Part shown: positions 22,710 to 32,881 of the stretch, one piece after another
Position numbering within the stretch: the stretch's first letter is position 1
Layout of the letters: the number at the start of each line of letters is the position of its first letter
DNA from: a virus
Direction: 5' to 3' (one strand)
DNA length: 61,845 nucleotides
Virus record (IMG/VR): IMGVR_UViG_3300028372_000243
Coordinates: 1 to 61,845 of that record
Program-made: the position numbers and the translations under genes
The notes under the pieces: model-generated
Told to the model about the DNA's origin: nothing
Seen by the model: the letters and a program-made list of their open reading frames with translations, nothing else
The model's database searches: none

Positions 22710-25679
22710 ATGGCAGATTTAGGAGACATCGGAGCTATCCTTGAGGATGAGCCGGTATCGGATCTTGATTGGCTTGATGTTGATGAAGATGAGTACCGCG
22801 CTACTGAGGCGCTACCGAAGCAAAACTTGGATGCTGTTCCTGAGCTTGAGGCACAGTGGAAAGATTTGACGGAGGCCGATAAGTATCGGCTGTCGCCAGA
22901 AAACCGCGAACCCGCAAACGCTCGTACCCCTTTCTGGAGTGAGCGGAGCATTCCCGGTGAAATCTCTGGTGATGATGCGGTTGCTATCGTCGAAAAATTC
23001 GCCAAGCGCCACGTTCAGGCGGGCGTCTCCGGTCCCGATGTAATTCAGATCCTCAAGAGTAATTTCGATGCGGAAGTCCTTTCCATGTCGAAAAAAGCCG
23101 TCCGTGGCGTCCTCAGTGAAAGGGGCCTCCTCGGTTCGGTTTATATTGATTCCGAGCTTTTCGAAGACTGTTACAAGGGCGGCCCTCAGAAGGGTCTGAC
23201 GGCGAACACACGGAACGCCAAGTACGTTCTGGCAAAGAGCCAGTGTGGTGATTGCATCCACAACCGTAAAGGTCGCTGTTCGGTATTCCAAAAGGAAATC
23301 GTCCTTGAAGTCGATTACACCAAAGACCTGTGGGAAGAGTACCTCGATGGTATCCACATGGAGCGCAAGGATCTTGATGGTATCCAGAACCTCCCGGTCA
23401 AGGCCCGGTTGCAAAAAGCACTTCTAGCTTCGCCCATCCCGGAGTCCGACGCACTCGATGGTAAGCCCATCGTACCGGACCCCACGGCTGGCGTAACCTA
23501 CGAAGATGCGATGGATCAGTTGCGGTCCGCTGATATCAAGCGTGAGATCGTAGCTAATACTGTCAACCGAAAGAAGGTGCTTCGCCTCGCTGTGGACATG
23601 ATGCGCGGCAACCACGGACCCGCTGTTCGTGATCTTCTTGCCTCGGACCCCGCAGTTGCTTCGTTGAAGGATGAGCTATATGTCCTCGGGCAACTGTACC
23701 TCGACCTATCGTATTTCCCGACGTACAAGGTGGCTTCGCAATTCATCGACCTTTTCGAAAAGCAAGGGGCCGCAGATAATCTGCCTCCACTGATCGTGGG
23801 AATCCCTTTCGAAGAGTCCGAGTTGGATAAGCGTTATGCACATGCACCGTCTCTGGACATTCGTTCGGACAAGGCGCTTTTGCATACGATCAGTCGGTTT
23901 TTCCTTACGAAGCAAGGCCGCAAGCTAGACAATACGAAAAAGGCCCTGTTCAAGAAGCTGTTCGCTCGCCTCAAGAAATCCGACGAAGCGGATGTTCGTG
24001 CCTTCGCTCAGAAGGTCTACAAGAAGCCGGTGCCGAAGGAAGTAAGCAAGTATCAGGCAACGGTTATTTACGACCCGACACACGGTATCTCTTCCGAACA
24101 GGCTGATAGCCAGCTTCGGAAAGCAGATCGTAAGCGGGTGGTCGTCGAAAACCCGACGAAAATTTCCAACACTAAAGATCTCGTTGGGCGGATGCTTCGT
24201 GGTGATCACGGAAACAAGGTCGCGACCCTTATTAAGCAGGACGACCGGCTTTCCAAGCTAAGTAAGCACTTGCACTTGCTGGGCCGCCTGTACGTCGACA
24301 CGTCTCTTGCTACCCCTCGGGAAGTAGAGGCGGCTGCAGCGGCGAATCCGGCAGTCAAAGAACTGCCACTCCTCACCCCGAACAACCGGAAGGGCTTTTT
24401 CAAGAAGCCCGAGGTCCACGCTTTGATTGCGAAGCGTGTTGCGAAAATTAAAGGGATTGATACCGACCCAGCATACACTCAGACGCTACGAAACGTCGTC
24501 TCCCGGCTTTCGCAAACTTCCGAAGGCAAGGTAATGGCCTTCGCCCGGAAAGCGTTCTCAATGCCTGTGAAGGGCAAAGCTGCGGTCCACAATACACCGT
24601 ACCAGATTAATCCACAGGTTGAAGTCAGCGACGAGCAAGTCAACGACTTTATGGATTCGCTCAAGAGCAAGAAACAGGCGCGGGCGTTCGAAACCCTTGA
24701 GGATTACCTCAAAGAGGAAGGCGGCGCGCACCTGTTGGCTTCCCTGCAAAAGCGTATTGGCCTTGATCGTATCAAGCGTCTGTATATGCAAAACGACGGT
24801 AAGGTTGCATCCAACCTCGATACATCCAAGACGGCGAAATCCGATGCTTTGGAAATTCTATCGGCGGTTCTGGACGACAACTACAAACCGAACGGACTCA
24901 AGCCTCCGTCTCGTCGCATGGCCCGCACTAAGATGGGCAAGTGGCTTCGGGATCAAATGATGAAGGGCAAGTACGGTTCGGCATTGGCCGATGCCCTGAA
25001 GTTGGCTTTCCCGTATACGGACCTCCTTGAAGATGCGCCGGTCATTATTGCTTTCCGCGAAGAGGAAGGGCTTTACGGTCGTGCCTACAGCACGGCGGAC
25101 AGCTACGACTCTTGCAACGAAGGTACGCAAGATATCAGCGCTTCGGTGCAGCAGATCGTAAAAGGGTCCAAGTGCCAAGGGTGTATTTACAACAAAATTG
25201 GCCGATGCTTGCTTTACAGCAAGAAGCTCGTAGACGATCCGGTCTATACGGATGAAACGGTAAACGCGGCCCTCCAATATCGGGTCAGCAATGGCCAGCT
25301 TACGGAGCGGGACGCCAAGCGTATCCGTATGATGGATGTAGATCCCCGGACCAAGACCCGGATTGCTTATACGTCCGAACCCGCTAACGAGGTTCAGATG
25401 CACGAGACGGGTCTACAGGCATTTTATGGTGATCAAAGCGAAAAGCAGGTTAACCATGCCGCTGTCCGCGAAATCGTCGAAAAGAAAAAGGCCGCCGAGA
25501 AAAAGGCCCTCGAACAGATTGATACGCCATCCGAAGGCGGCATCGACGGTAAAGACCAAATGTCCGAGTTCGAACTTGGAGGCGTTGCTTCCGATGGTTC
25601 GATCAACGAGATTGAGTTTCACGGAGGCCCATCACCGACACTTGATGTGGAATTCGGTGACGGTTTCAATATCGAATAA
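22710..25679 (+). CDS. Large protein with duplicated helical domain and two cysteine clusters
   Basis: A 989-residue protein, family not recognised. Two Cys clusters share one pattern: CGDCIHNRKGRCSVFQKEIV near residues 180-200 and CQGCIYNKIGRCLLYSKKLV near 825-845, each preceded about 27 residues earlier by a lone Cys. The pattern C-x27-C-x2-C-x6-C could hold zinc or an iron-sulfur cluster. Between them two copies of a helical domain can be aligned: GVTYEDAMDQLRSADIKREI onward and GISSEQADSQLRKADRKRVV onward, each with LRLxxxMxRGxHG and LYVLGQLYLD-like strings. It lies just ahead of the terminase genes, with a good ribosome site (AAAGGAGATCAC). Virion or packaging role is plausible but unproven. 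Confidence 0.75.
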   Translation: MADLGDIGAILEDEPVSDLDWLDVDEDEYRATEALPKQNLDAVPELEAQWKDLTEADKYRLSPENREPANARTPFWSERSIPGEISGDDAVAIVEKFAKRHVQAGVSGPDVIQILKSNFDAEVLSMSKKAVRGVLSERGLLGSVYIDSELFEDCYKGGPQKGLTANTRNAKYVLAKSQCGDCIHNRKGRCSVFQKEIVLEVDYTKDLWEEYLDGIHMERKDLDGIQNLPVKARLQKALLASPIPESDALDGKPIVPDPTAGVTYEDAMDQLRSADIKREIVANTVNRKKVLRLAVDMMRGNHGPAVRDLLASDPAVASLKDELYVLGQLYLDLSYFPTYKVASQFIDLFEKQGAADNLPPLIVGIPFEESELDKRYAHAPSLDIRSDKALLHTISRFFLTKQGRKLDNTKKALFKKLFARLKKSDEADVRAFAQKVYKKPVPKEVSKYQATVIYDPTHGISSEQADSQLRKADRKRVVVENPTKISNTKDLVGRMLRGDHGNKVATLIKQDDRLSKLSKHLHLLGRLYVDTSLATPREVEAAAAANPAVKELPLLTPNNRKGFFKKPEVHALIAKRVAKIKGIDTDPAYTQTLRNVVSRLSQTSEGKVMAFARKAFSMPVKGKAAVHNTPYQINPQVEVSDEQVNDFMDSLKSKKQARAFETLEDYLKEEGGAHLLASLQKRIGLDRIKRLYMQNDGKVASNLDTSKTAKSDALEILSAVLDDNYKPNGLKPPSRRMARTKMGKWLRDQMMKGKYGSALADALKLAFPYTDLLEDAPVIIAFREEEGLYGRAYSTADSYDSCNEGTQDISASVQQIVKGSKCQGCIYNKIGRCLLYSKKLVDDPVYTDETVNAALQYRVSNGQLTERDAKRIRMMDVDPRTKTRIAYTSEPANEVQMHETGLQAFYGDQSEKQVNHAAVREIVEKKKAAEKKALEQIDTPSEGGIDGKDQMSEFELGGVASDGSINEIEFHGGPSPTLDVEFGDGFNIE

Positions 25680-25691
25680 AGGGAGTTACGT

Positions 25692-26252
25692 ATGAGCGAC
25701 GATCGGACCAAAGAGCTACAGGTGCAAGTCGTTACGCTCGAAAAGAAAGAGAAGAAGCGAGGGCGGGGGCGTCCACCTAAGATTCCTATCAAGCCGACGA
25801 CGCCTGAAGTTGCCCAACTCATGAAGAACAAGCAAAAGCACCGGGAAAGCGACCCGCTTATCCAGCAGATTACTCAAGATGCGGATAGCTTGGACGTTCT
25901 CGATGTGGCGATGCTTGAACTTGCTAAAGAGGCTTCGAGTCTTGATTTTGAGCGTGGTGAAGCGGAGCGCAAAGGTAACGACACTACCGGGATCTCTTCG
26001 AAGAAAATCAACGCCACGAAAGCTATCATTGACACGTACCTGCGAAAGCGGGATTCGGTAGTCAAAGACACGTTCGATTTCAAGAGCAAGAAGTTCCAGA
26101 AGCTCTTTGAATTTTGGGCGATGAAATTCAGAAGGTGTTGTGAAGGGGCGGGCATGTCAGAGGAGCAAATTCAGCGCCTCTTTCAGGTCGCCGGTGAAGA
26201 ATTCGAAGATTGGGAAGACGAAGCACTCCGCTATATCAAATCTGAGGTTTGA
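25692..26252 (+). CDS. Putative small terminase subunit
   Basis: A 186-residue protein directly ahead of the large terminase. The N-terminus carries an AT-hook-like basic motif, KKRGRGRPPKIP, suited to minor-groove DNA binding. The remainder is helical and charged and ends FEDWEDEALRYIKSEV. Position, size and DNA-binding motif fit a small terminase, though no HTH could be assigned with certainty. GGGAGTTACGT precedes the ATG. Confidence 0.55.
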   Translation: MSDDRTKELQVQVVTLEKKEKKRGRGRPPKIPIKPTTPEVAQLMKNKQKHRESDPLIQQITQDADSLDVLDVAMLELAKEASSLDFERGEAERKGNDTTGISSKKINATKAIIDTYLRKRDSVVKDTFDFKSKKFQKLFEFWAMKFRRCCEGAGMSEEQIQRLFQVAGEEFEDWEDEALRYIKSEV

Positions 26253-26308
26253 GCTAGCGACTACTATTACTACCTACGATTGAGGCTCTATGGAAAAGGT
26301 GATCACTC

Positions 26309-28318
26309 ATGTCGATGGCAGATCTCTTTCGTCAAGTCGGACGCAAATCCTCTGAAGGGGATTACGACACCCAAAAAGTACTCAATATTATTGAGTTCGT
26401 TGAATCGCCGTTTGGTCTGGGGTTTTCCCAAGAGATCTGCGGCATGTCGCTATTCCCTGTCCAGAAGTTTCTCCTAAAAGCGTTCTACAACCTCCCGCTC
26501 GACGACTCAACCCGCAACATCAAGGTACCTAAGACGTGGCGTCAAGCACAGAGCGCCAAGCCCGACGACTATTACAGGTTCACCGAAGTCGAATACATGC
26601 GGTACCTCTATAATGAGGGCCGGTGTAACATCAAAGAACAAGACCACGACCGACACGAACTTGTCCTACCCATCGGTCGTCGTAGTGGTAAGTCCACAAT
26701 TTCTTCGATGATCGCGGCATACGAGGTGTACCGCCTCCTACGTAAAGCCAACCCCCAACGCTATTACGGGATTCAAGATGGTGCCGAGATCACAATCTCC
26801 ACCATTGCTACCACCAAAGATCAGTCACAGATCCTTTACAACGGTGTACGTAACCACTTCCAGAGTTGCGAATTCTACGCCCCGTACCTGAGCCACGACA
26901 CGCAAAGCTACGTCCGTTTCCAGACTCCCTATGACATCGATCAGACGGGTGAAGCTGACGATGGTGGTCGTGCCAGCGTACAGATTAAGTTCTTTTCGTC
27001 TGTTTCCAGCGGTATTCGTGGTCTGGCCAACATCGTTATCATCCTTGATGAGGTCGCTTTCTTCAAGGAGAAGGGCAACTCTTCGGCCAATGCTGTGTAC
27101 CAAGCTGCCTCGCCTTCCGTTGCGACTTTCGCTCCCGCAGATCCGAATGGTCAGCAGGAGACCTTGAATCGTGATTCGGAAGGACGTATCATTATGATCT
27201 CGTCCCCTTTCAATAAGGACGGATTGTTCTATAATAAGTATGAGCAGTCTAAAGTGGGAGGGTCCGCATCGCGTGATATCTTGATGGTGCAGGCTCCCAC
27301 ATGGGAAGTTAACCCTCAAGTACCTGTTGGTTTCCTCGAGAATGCTCACGGTAAAGATCCGGTAGCGTTTGCTACGGAGTTCGGGGCCGAATTCACCGAC
27401 CGCGTTATGGCGTGGATCGAACGTGAAAAGGACCTCATGGTTTGCCTCGACCGTGACCTTCGACCTTCCCCTCGTGGGAAACCGCGTACACCCCACAGCC
27501 TCGGACTTGACCTTGCTGTTAAAGGCGACCGTACTTCCGTTGCTCTGACACGCCCGGACGGAGACAAGATCCGCCTTGTGTACCACGAGGAGTGGCAGGC
27601 GGGGAAAAGCTGGTACGATCTTAACCCGCACCTTGAAGAGCCGATTGTCCCTTACGCTAAGGAACTGCACACGGTTGATATTCTCGATTTCGATGCACTG
27701 GCTGAATGGATCAAAGAGCTTTCGCGGCGGTTCTATATCGTCGACGGTGTTTTTGACCAATGGCAGGGCATTAGTTTCAAGCAGACCCTCGACAAGATGG
27801 GTATGAAACAGCTTGAATCGAAACAGTTCACACGGGACGAGTCCTCCCAGATGTTCGATGCGTTCAAGACCTTGATGTATCACGGGCGTCTCATGCTTTA
27901 CGATTATATGCTCCGTGATGTGGATGAGGACGAGGATGAGGATTTCGGTGTCGTCAATTCCGCACTCGATGAGGGTACGGGCCACGTTAAACACGCACCC
28001 TATATCAAGCAACTGTTGGAGCTACGCGCCGAGCGGAAGTCTAAGAAGGTCGTACTTGTTGAAGCACCCAACGGTCCTAACAAACACGATGACTTCGCGG
28101 ATGCGCTTGTAAGATCGGTATGGTTGACACTCCACCGGGTCGGGAACCCCAAATACATTTCTGGTTCAAAGAGTCGTATGCGTGAGATCGCCGAAGAGAT
28201 GGGCGCAGATCACTACAAGTCCATGTCCTCACAACAGTACCAGCGCAGGCGTCAGCGGCGTCACAACTATTCTAACAAGCGGGGCGACCGTATGCCTCCG
28301 GGGTGGAAAAAGCGATGA
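26309..28318 (+). CDS. terL: Large terminase subunit (packaging ATPase-nuclease)
   Basis: A 669-residue motor that cuts and pumps DNA into the prohead. Walker A is PIGRRSGKST near residue 121, Walker B is IVIILDEVAFF near 245, and coupling motif C lies in IMISSPFNKDGLFY. The RNase H-fold nuclease begins LGLDLAVKGDRTSVALTR near 401, followed by VDGVFDQWQGIS and NKHDDFADALVRSVW with the later acidic residues. A basic tail rich in R and H ends the protein. The first ATG is used, and a second lies two codons later. ATGA overlap with the next gene. Confidence 0.95.
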   Translation: MSMADLFRQVGRKSSEGDYDTQKVLNIIEFVESPFGLGFSQEICGMSLFPVQKFLLKAFYNLPLDDSTRNIKVPKTWRQAQSAKPDDYYRFTEVEYMRYLYNEGRCNIKEQDHDRHELVLPIGRRSGKSTISSMIAAYEVYRLLRKANPQRYYGIQDGAEITISTIATTKDQSQILYNGVRNHFQSCEFYAPYLSHDTQSYVRFQTPYDIDQTGEADDGGRASVQIKFFSSVSSGIRGLANIVIILDEVAFFKEKGNSSANAVYQAASPSVATFAPADPNGQQETLNRDSEGRIIMISSPFNKDGLFYNKYEQSKVGGSASRDILMVQAPTWEVNPQVPVGFLENAHGKDPVAFATEFGAEFTDRVMAWIEREKDLMVCLDRDLRPSPRGKPRTPHSLGLDLAVKGDRTSVALTRPDGDKIRLVYHEEWQAGKSWYDLNPHLEEPIVPYAKELHTVDILDFDALAEWIKELSRRFYIVDGVFDQWQGISFKQTLDKMGMKQLESKQFTRDESSQMFDAFKTLMYHGRLMLYDYMLRDVDEDEDEDFGVVNSALDEGTGHVKHAPYIKQLLELRAERKSKKVVLVEAPNGPNKHDDFADALVRSVWLTLHRVGNPKYISGSKSRMREIAEEMGADHYKSMSSQQYQRRRQRRHNYSNKRGDRMPPGWKKR

Positions 28319-28557
28319 GTGACGACACACCAGATCGGTTCTGGGAAACCTGTGTGGTGCAGGTGCTTGGGAAGCTGGGGGATAAAAATCCCAAGCAAAA
28401 AGACCTCAATACCATTGGCTGGCTGTTCGAACATGCAGGTGGTTTATGGGAGGGGCTAGCCGCTGGCGATACCGACCAGTGGGATCTCCTCCGAAGAGCG
28501 TGCAAAGTCTATTTGAAACGGAAGTTAAAAAAGAAGGACGAAGATGAAAAGCAGTGA
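28315..28557 (+). CDS. Hypothetical protein, 80 residues
   Basis: Starts on the terL stop (ATGA). The protein has a tryptophan-containing helical body (NTIGWLFEHAGGLWEGLAAG) and a lysine-rich end. It is translationally coupled to the terminase on one side and overlaps the coiled-coil gene on the other. Function unknown. Confidence 0.7.
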   Translation: MSDDTPDRFWETCVVQVLGKLGDKNPKQKDLNTIGWLFEHAGGLWEGLAAGDTDQWDLLRRACKVYLKRKLKKKDEDEKQ

Positions 28558-28903
28558 CATACCAAAGGTCCAAGATCACTTGGGCGAATTAGATGAAGCC
28601 TTACGACAGATACGCTCCGAGGTGAATAGCCTTGGCGAGATCCTGCAGCGGATAGCGAAAACTTGCGAGGACGAGCCTGAACTCCTTGAGGTGATGAACC
28701 GGGAGCGGCGGTATTTTCGTGCCTTGCGAGGAATGATCGACGATTTTCCGATTATCCGCCAGATGCGTAGACGCCTCCCTGTTGTGGAGGCCCGATTACG
28801 TAGGAACGAGGGACAGCAGCGGGAAGAGGACCAGTCAGTGCAGCGTCAGGCTGAAGACGTCCGTAATTCCCTTGAAGATGTTCTTCGGCGTTTCCTTCGG
28901 TAA
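28544..28903 (+). CDS. Small coiled-coil protein before the portal gene
   Basis: A 119-residue protein, almost wholly charged helix with heptad spacing (VQDHLGELDEALRQIRSEVN, LRRNEGQQREEDQSVQRQAE). It could be an accessory factor of the packaging motor or a scaffold fragment, but only its position between terL and portal supports this. Confidence 0.7.
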   Translation: MKSSDIPKVQDHLGELDEALRQIRSEVNSLGEILQRIAKTCEDEPELLEVMNRERRYFRALRGMIDDFPIIRQMRRRLPVVEARLRRNEGQQREEDQSVQRQAEDVRNSLEDVLRRFLR

Positions 28904-28920
28904 AGGCGACGAGGTGATCT

Positions 28921-30705
28921 ATGCCTAGAGGAAGTAAAATGAGAGATCAAAATAAAGATTCAGTAGTTGTGTCGAGTGTCTCACAAGTCCAGTCCCTTTT
29001 GGGTAGCCAAAAGAAGGCCGAGGTGAACGAGATCCAACCACGAACCAAGAAGATCTCATCGAATGCGGTGGGTATGTTTGGTGGTGGTGGTATCGGGAGC
29101 GGTGGGGGTGCCTTCGGGAGCGGTGGGGGTGCCTTCGGTAACGGTGGCATGGCAATGGGTACGGCGACGAATATCTATTCGCCGCACCTGTCAACCGACT
29201 TCTTGGAGTTGCCTCAGAACCTTGTAGAGATGCGGTCCTATTACCGTTTTTTCTACAACAACGATCCGTATGTGGGGCAGGCGATTGATCTCCATACGGA
29301 ATTGCCGCTTTCCAAGTTGCGCCTTACGTTGCCGAAAGGCCGGGACCCGGACAAAAACAGGGAAATCCTCAAGTTTTTTGAGGACATGGTTGCACGCACG
29401 GACCTTCTTAACGCCCTGATTGATGCTACCCGTGAGTATTACGTCGTAGGCGAGGCATTCCTTTTCGCCGAAGACACCGATATCGAGGTACCGGAATACG
29501 TGTATCTTGAACGGGTTAACCGCCTTGACCCCGAGACCGGGGAAATCTCGACGTCGCTTGAACGCCGGGACAACGCTGAAAAGTTGATCGAGACTTACAA
29601 GCAACAGAATTACAAAGGGTGGGATCGCGTCATTCTATTGCCGCCTGATCAGGTGGAAATCGAGACGTTCCAGTATTCAAGCAAGGTACGAATCGAACTG
29701 GTCCCGGACGCTAAGACCAAGAACATGGTCAAGTCGGCACTCAATGGTGATCCCGCAGCAGCGGAAGCCCTAGAGGATGTGCCTGAAGAGATCATCGATT
29801 ACATTTCGAATGAAGAGAACCTTCCCTTGGGTTCCGACCCTTATGAGGGTTCGTTCGTATTCCATTTGGCCCGTAAAAAGCCGCCCGGTGACGATCACGG
29901 CGTCAGCATCTTGCAGAGGTGTTTGCGCACCTTGGTTTACCGGGACAAGTTGCGACAGACACAGACGTCTATTGCATCCCGTGCAATGACTCCTAAGCGC
30001 CTTATCTGGGCCGAGGACATGGATGAGTGGGATGTGGAAGACCTACGCGAACAGGTAGACTTGGCGTTGCTTGACCCGGACTACAGCATCATCACGAACT
30101 TCCAAGTCAATTGGGAAGAGATCAGCGCCCGTGACCGTCTGTTGGATCTCAACAGCGAATACGACATTACAGATCGGCAGCTATTTGCTGGTCTTGGCGT
30201 AACTGAATCTATGTTGACCGGTGAAAGTTCGTACAGCGGCGAGCGAATCAACATCGAGGTGATCAACACTCGGTATATGCTTTATAGGGAACGTATTCAG
30301 ACCTATGTGGAAGAGTCCATCTTCAAACCGGTCGCTGAGAAGAAAGGTTTTTGGGAGTACGACGAGTTCGATAACAAAGTTCTATTGTACCCTCAGTTGA
30401 GCTTCACACGATTGGCGCTTCGGGACAACCGAGACACTTTCGATGCGATGTTCAATCTGTATCAGAAGGGATCGCTATCGGTCGGGTACATTTTGGAGTT
30501 GTTCAACTTGGATCCGCAATCCGTCGAAGAGCGCTTGATGGACGATTTGATGACCGTCAACGACGCCATGTTCAATGAGATTGTCCGAAGCGCATATTCC
30601 GAAGTGGGCCGTGCGCTACCCGAGCAGTCAGACTTGGTAGAGCGTCTGATTGATTACCTTAATCTGGAGTATCGTCCGCCCGAGGACGAAAATGATAGAT
30701 GGTAA
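28921..30705 (+). CDS. Portal protein
   Basis: A 594-residue protein expected to form the dodecameric DNA gate at one capsid vertex. The N-terminus has a glycine-rich repeat (GGGIGSGGGAFGSGGGAFG). The body has typical portal features: VEMRSYYRFFYNNDPYVGQA, DLHTELPLSKLRL, YYVVGEAFLFAED, then a stem region and SEYDITDRQLFAGLGVTESM near 415-430. Its position right after terminase, and its size, agree. No similarity-based subfamily is claimed. Confidence 0.88.
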   Translation: MPRGSKMRDQNKDSVVVSSVSQVQSLLGSQKKAEVNEIQPRTKKISSNAVGMFGGGGIGSGGGAFGSGGGAFGNGGMAMGTATNIYSPHLSTDFLELPQNLVEMRSYYRFFYNNDPYVGQAIDLHTELPLSKLRLTLPKGRDPDKNREILKFFEDMVARTDLLNALIDATREYYVVGEAFLFAEDTDIEVPEYVYLERVNRLDPETGEISTSLERRDNAEKLIETYKQQNYKGWDRVILLPPDQVEIETFQYSSKVRIELVPDAKTKNMVKSALNGDPAAAEALEDVPEEIIDYISNEENLPLGSDPYEGSFVFHLARKKPPGDDHGVSILQRCLRTLVYRDKLRQTQTSIASRAMTPKRLIWAEDMDEWDVEDLREQVDLALLDPDYSIITNFQVNWEEISARDRLLDLNSEYDITDRQLFAGLGVTESMLTGESSYSGERINIEVINTRYMLYRERIQTYVEESIFKPVAEKKGFWEYDEFDNKVLLYPQLSFTRLALRDNRDTFDAMFNLYQKGSLSVGYILELFNLDPQSVEERLMDDLMTVNDAMFNEIVRSAYSEVGRALPEQSDLVERLIDYLNLEYRPPEDENDRW

Positions 30706-32807
30706 AACACGCTACAAAAGATGAGGCTGAAAAGGAGGAGGAAGAGGCAGAGCGCCTCGTCCGTAAGTCACCTAAGAAAAAGCCTCCACGCCGGGATAAG
30801 GAGCGGGGTCGTATTAAAAAAGACGACCCTGATCTGGACAAGAAGGATAAGGACCTTTCGATGAACTATAAGGACATCGGAGGGTCCGTCATTCTTGCCC
30901 GGTGGGTTGCGTCTGAACATGCGTCGCGTGTGGCAACAGCTTCCGAAGAGGAGTTCCTGAACACAGAGGTCAAGAACCCTAATTCGGAGGGCAAAGACAA
31001 CGTTAAGCTCAAGTCACTCCAGAAAAAACCGGAGGGATCTCCGGGCCGCAAGAAATACGAACAGGAACGCAAGAAGTGGGAGAAGGCTAAAAAAGACGAC
31101 GAGGGTAAGTCCAAGAAGAAAAAGAAGAAGACCAAGCCCAAGTCTAAGCCTAAGAGGCCACCACAGGACGATAGCGGCGTTTCTGAAGATCGTATGGATG
31201 AGTTGCAAGAGGCGGGTACAGATGAACTGTACGACCTTGCTGAAAGCTCTGACCCCTCCGAACAAGAGGCGGCCTTGAAGGTTATCAAGGAGCGCAAAAA
31301 GCCACTTCCCACAGGTTTCCCCGAACCTAGTAGTTTCAAGGGCACCCTATCGGGCCAGCAAGTATCACAGTTGAAGGAGCAGATCAAGAACTGGGACTTG
31401 ATGGATTACAACACGAACATGAAGTCCCTGAAAGAGAATTGGTTGGAAGCCAACATGTCCGGGAACGACCGGGAGATGGATTACTTTCAAGAGGTGATGG
31501 ACACTTACGAAAACTCTGCGGGAGCTATCCGAAGCAAAACGCTTCGGGATGCGGAAAGTCCCGAAGACCTTATGGAAGGTGAAGAGGATCTGAATGAGCC
31601 TTTCACGGATGCGGACAAAAAGGGCCTGCAGCGTAAGCGTAATGCTTGGTACCAGTCGGCGATGTTTTCGCCGCTGAACTCCGTGCAGGATATGCTTGAG
31701 AAGGTAGAGGCCCAGCTAAATGGGGAAGCGCAGGAAGAGGGTGGGGGCGGTAAAAACCTTGAAGTCCAGATAGACAACGACGGCAATAAAAAGGTGATCG
31801 ACCACAGCGAACCGGACACGGTGGAAGAGGGGTCGAAGAAAGAGGTCTATCTCAAGGAGATGCAAGGGCTCCTTCAAGAAGTCCGTGACCGCAAGATGTT
31901 CGATAAGAACTCAAGCGCGGATCGCTTTTTGATGACGGTCCGGGATGAAAGTGAAAGTGAGGCTATCAAGGATTTGGATCCCGGTTCTTACGATTTCACA
32001 GATGATGAAGACATTAACAATTTTTTGGGCAAGGTCCGCAATCTGGGGTCGGCAGATATAGCTAGATTGGTCAAGGATGAGCCTATTTACCGGATGTATT
32101 TCAGTTTTGATGAGTCGGAAGATCCCGAGAATGTATCTATAACTGATAGAGAGAAGAGCGAGTTCATGGATAGTTTGCACGAGGATCTGAAGGTGCGCGG
32201 CTTTTACGAGCAGCTTCGGTTCCATAATGACGAGGATAACAACGTCTTTAATAAAGGCTCACTCCTCGCATACCGTGATCAGGCTATAAAAGACTTGCAG
32301 AATTCGGGGCACAGCCTCGAAGAAAGTAAGGGCAACAAGAAGACGAAGCACCGCAGTTTCTGGGGCATGTTCTTAGATTGGATGGACGACATGGTAAAAG
32401 ACACCAATAAGAAATCAGCCGTGGAAGGGCGGTCCGTGCAGGCGGGTATCGCATCCGCATTCAAGAAGGCCGGGCTAAAGACCGCTCAGTATCGCGGATT
32501 GCCCGGTCCACTTGCGGAAGATGATCCGTACAAGCCGCAGGCACCTAAGTGGCGTTTGCCTAAATCCAGACGGGATTTAGACCTCGACGATTACATGGAG
32601 ATCGTCAAAGAGGCCCGTGTCTGGCTCAAGGATTCGTACCTAACGCACGAACTTGTAGAAAAAGACTTTCGAATGGCGTGCAGCTTGGCTCTCGACTATT
32701 CCATCTATACAGCGTCTGATTACAAGTATAACGGTGCGGTAGGGGCACCTGAGTACGATCGCTTGCTCGATATCCTGCTTAGGATCGAAGGCAAAGGCGA
32801 TCACTAA
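30699..32807 (+). CDS. Large charged protein downstream of portal
   Basis: A 702-residue protein overlapping the portal stop. Residues 1-55 and 105-160 are lysine-rich low-complexity tracts (SKKKKKKTKPKSKPKRPPQD), with acidic helical stretches between. Near residue 62 VILARWVASEHASRVATAS resembles the V module, here internal. The C-terminal 90 residues look folded (YRGLPGPLAEDDPYKPQAPK onward, ending LLDILLRIEGKGDH). Possibly an internal head or DNA-binding virion protein. No enzymatic motif seen. Confidence 0.78.
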   Translation: MVKHATKDEAEKEEEEAERLVRKSPKKKPPRRDKERGRIKKDDPDLDKKDKDLSMNYKDIGGSVILARWVASEHASRVATASEEEFLNTEVKNPNSEGKDNVKLKSLQKKPEGSPGRKKYEQERKKWEKAKKDDEGKSKKKKKKTKPKSKPKRPPQDDSGVSEDRMDELQEAGTDELYDLAESSDPSEQEAALKVIKERKKPLPTGFPEPSSFKGTLSGQQVSQLKEQIKNWDLMDYNTNMKSLKENWLEANMSGNDREMDYFQEVMDTYENSAGAIRSKTLRDAESPEDLMEGEEDLNEPFTDADKKGLQRKRNAWYQSAMFSPLNSVQDMLEKVEAQLNGEAQEEGGGGKNLEVQIDNDGNKKVIDHSEPDTVEEGSKKEVYLKEMQGLLQEVRDRKMFDKNSSADRFLMTVRDESESEAIKDLDPGSYDFTDDEDINNFLGKVRNLGSADIARLVKDEPIYRMYFSFDESEDPENVSITDREKSEFMDSLHEDLKVRGFYEQLRFHNDEDNNVFNKGSLLAYRDQAIKDLQNSGHSLEESKGNKKTKHRSFWGMFLDWMDDMVKDTNKKSAVEGRSVQAGIASAFKKAGLKTAQYRGLPGPLAEDDPYKPQAPKWRLPKSRRDLDLDDYMEIVKEARVWLKDSYLTHELVEKDFRMACSLALDYSIYTASDYKYNGAVGAPEYDRLLDILLRIEGKGDH

Positions 32808-32817
32808 TCCTTTTATA
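32806..32817 (+). promoter_or_regulatory. Candidate phage late promoter element (AATC-CT-TTTATA)
   Basis: A member of the recurring AATCNNYTTATA element. It overlaps the stop codon of the 702-residue protein and ends 64 bases before the next ATG. Confidence 0.5.
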
Positions 32818-32881
32818 CCTACGGATTGATAGCGTGGATCAACTGTACCATAAGTAACCCCCCGATCAAGGGAGATTTGAT

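Noticed and set aside
26825-28012. Minus-strand open frame of 395 residues within the terminase gene
   Set aside because: Antisense shadow of terL, with no recognisable domain.
29089-29170. Glycine-rich repeat in the portal start as a separate repeat element
   Set aside because: A short in-frame low-complexity linker of the portal protein, with no copies elsewhere.
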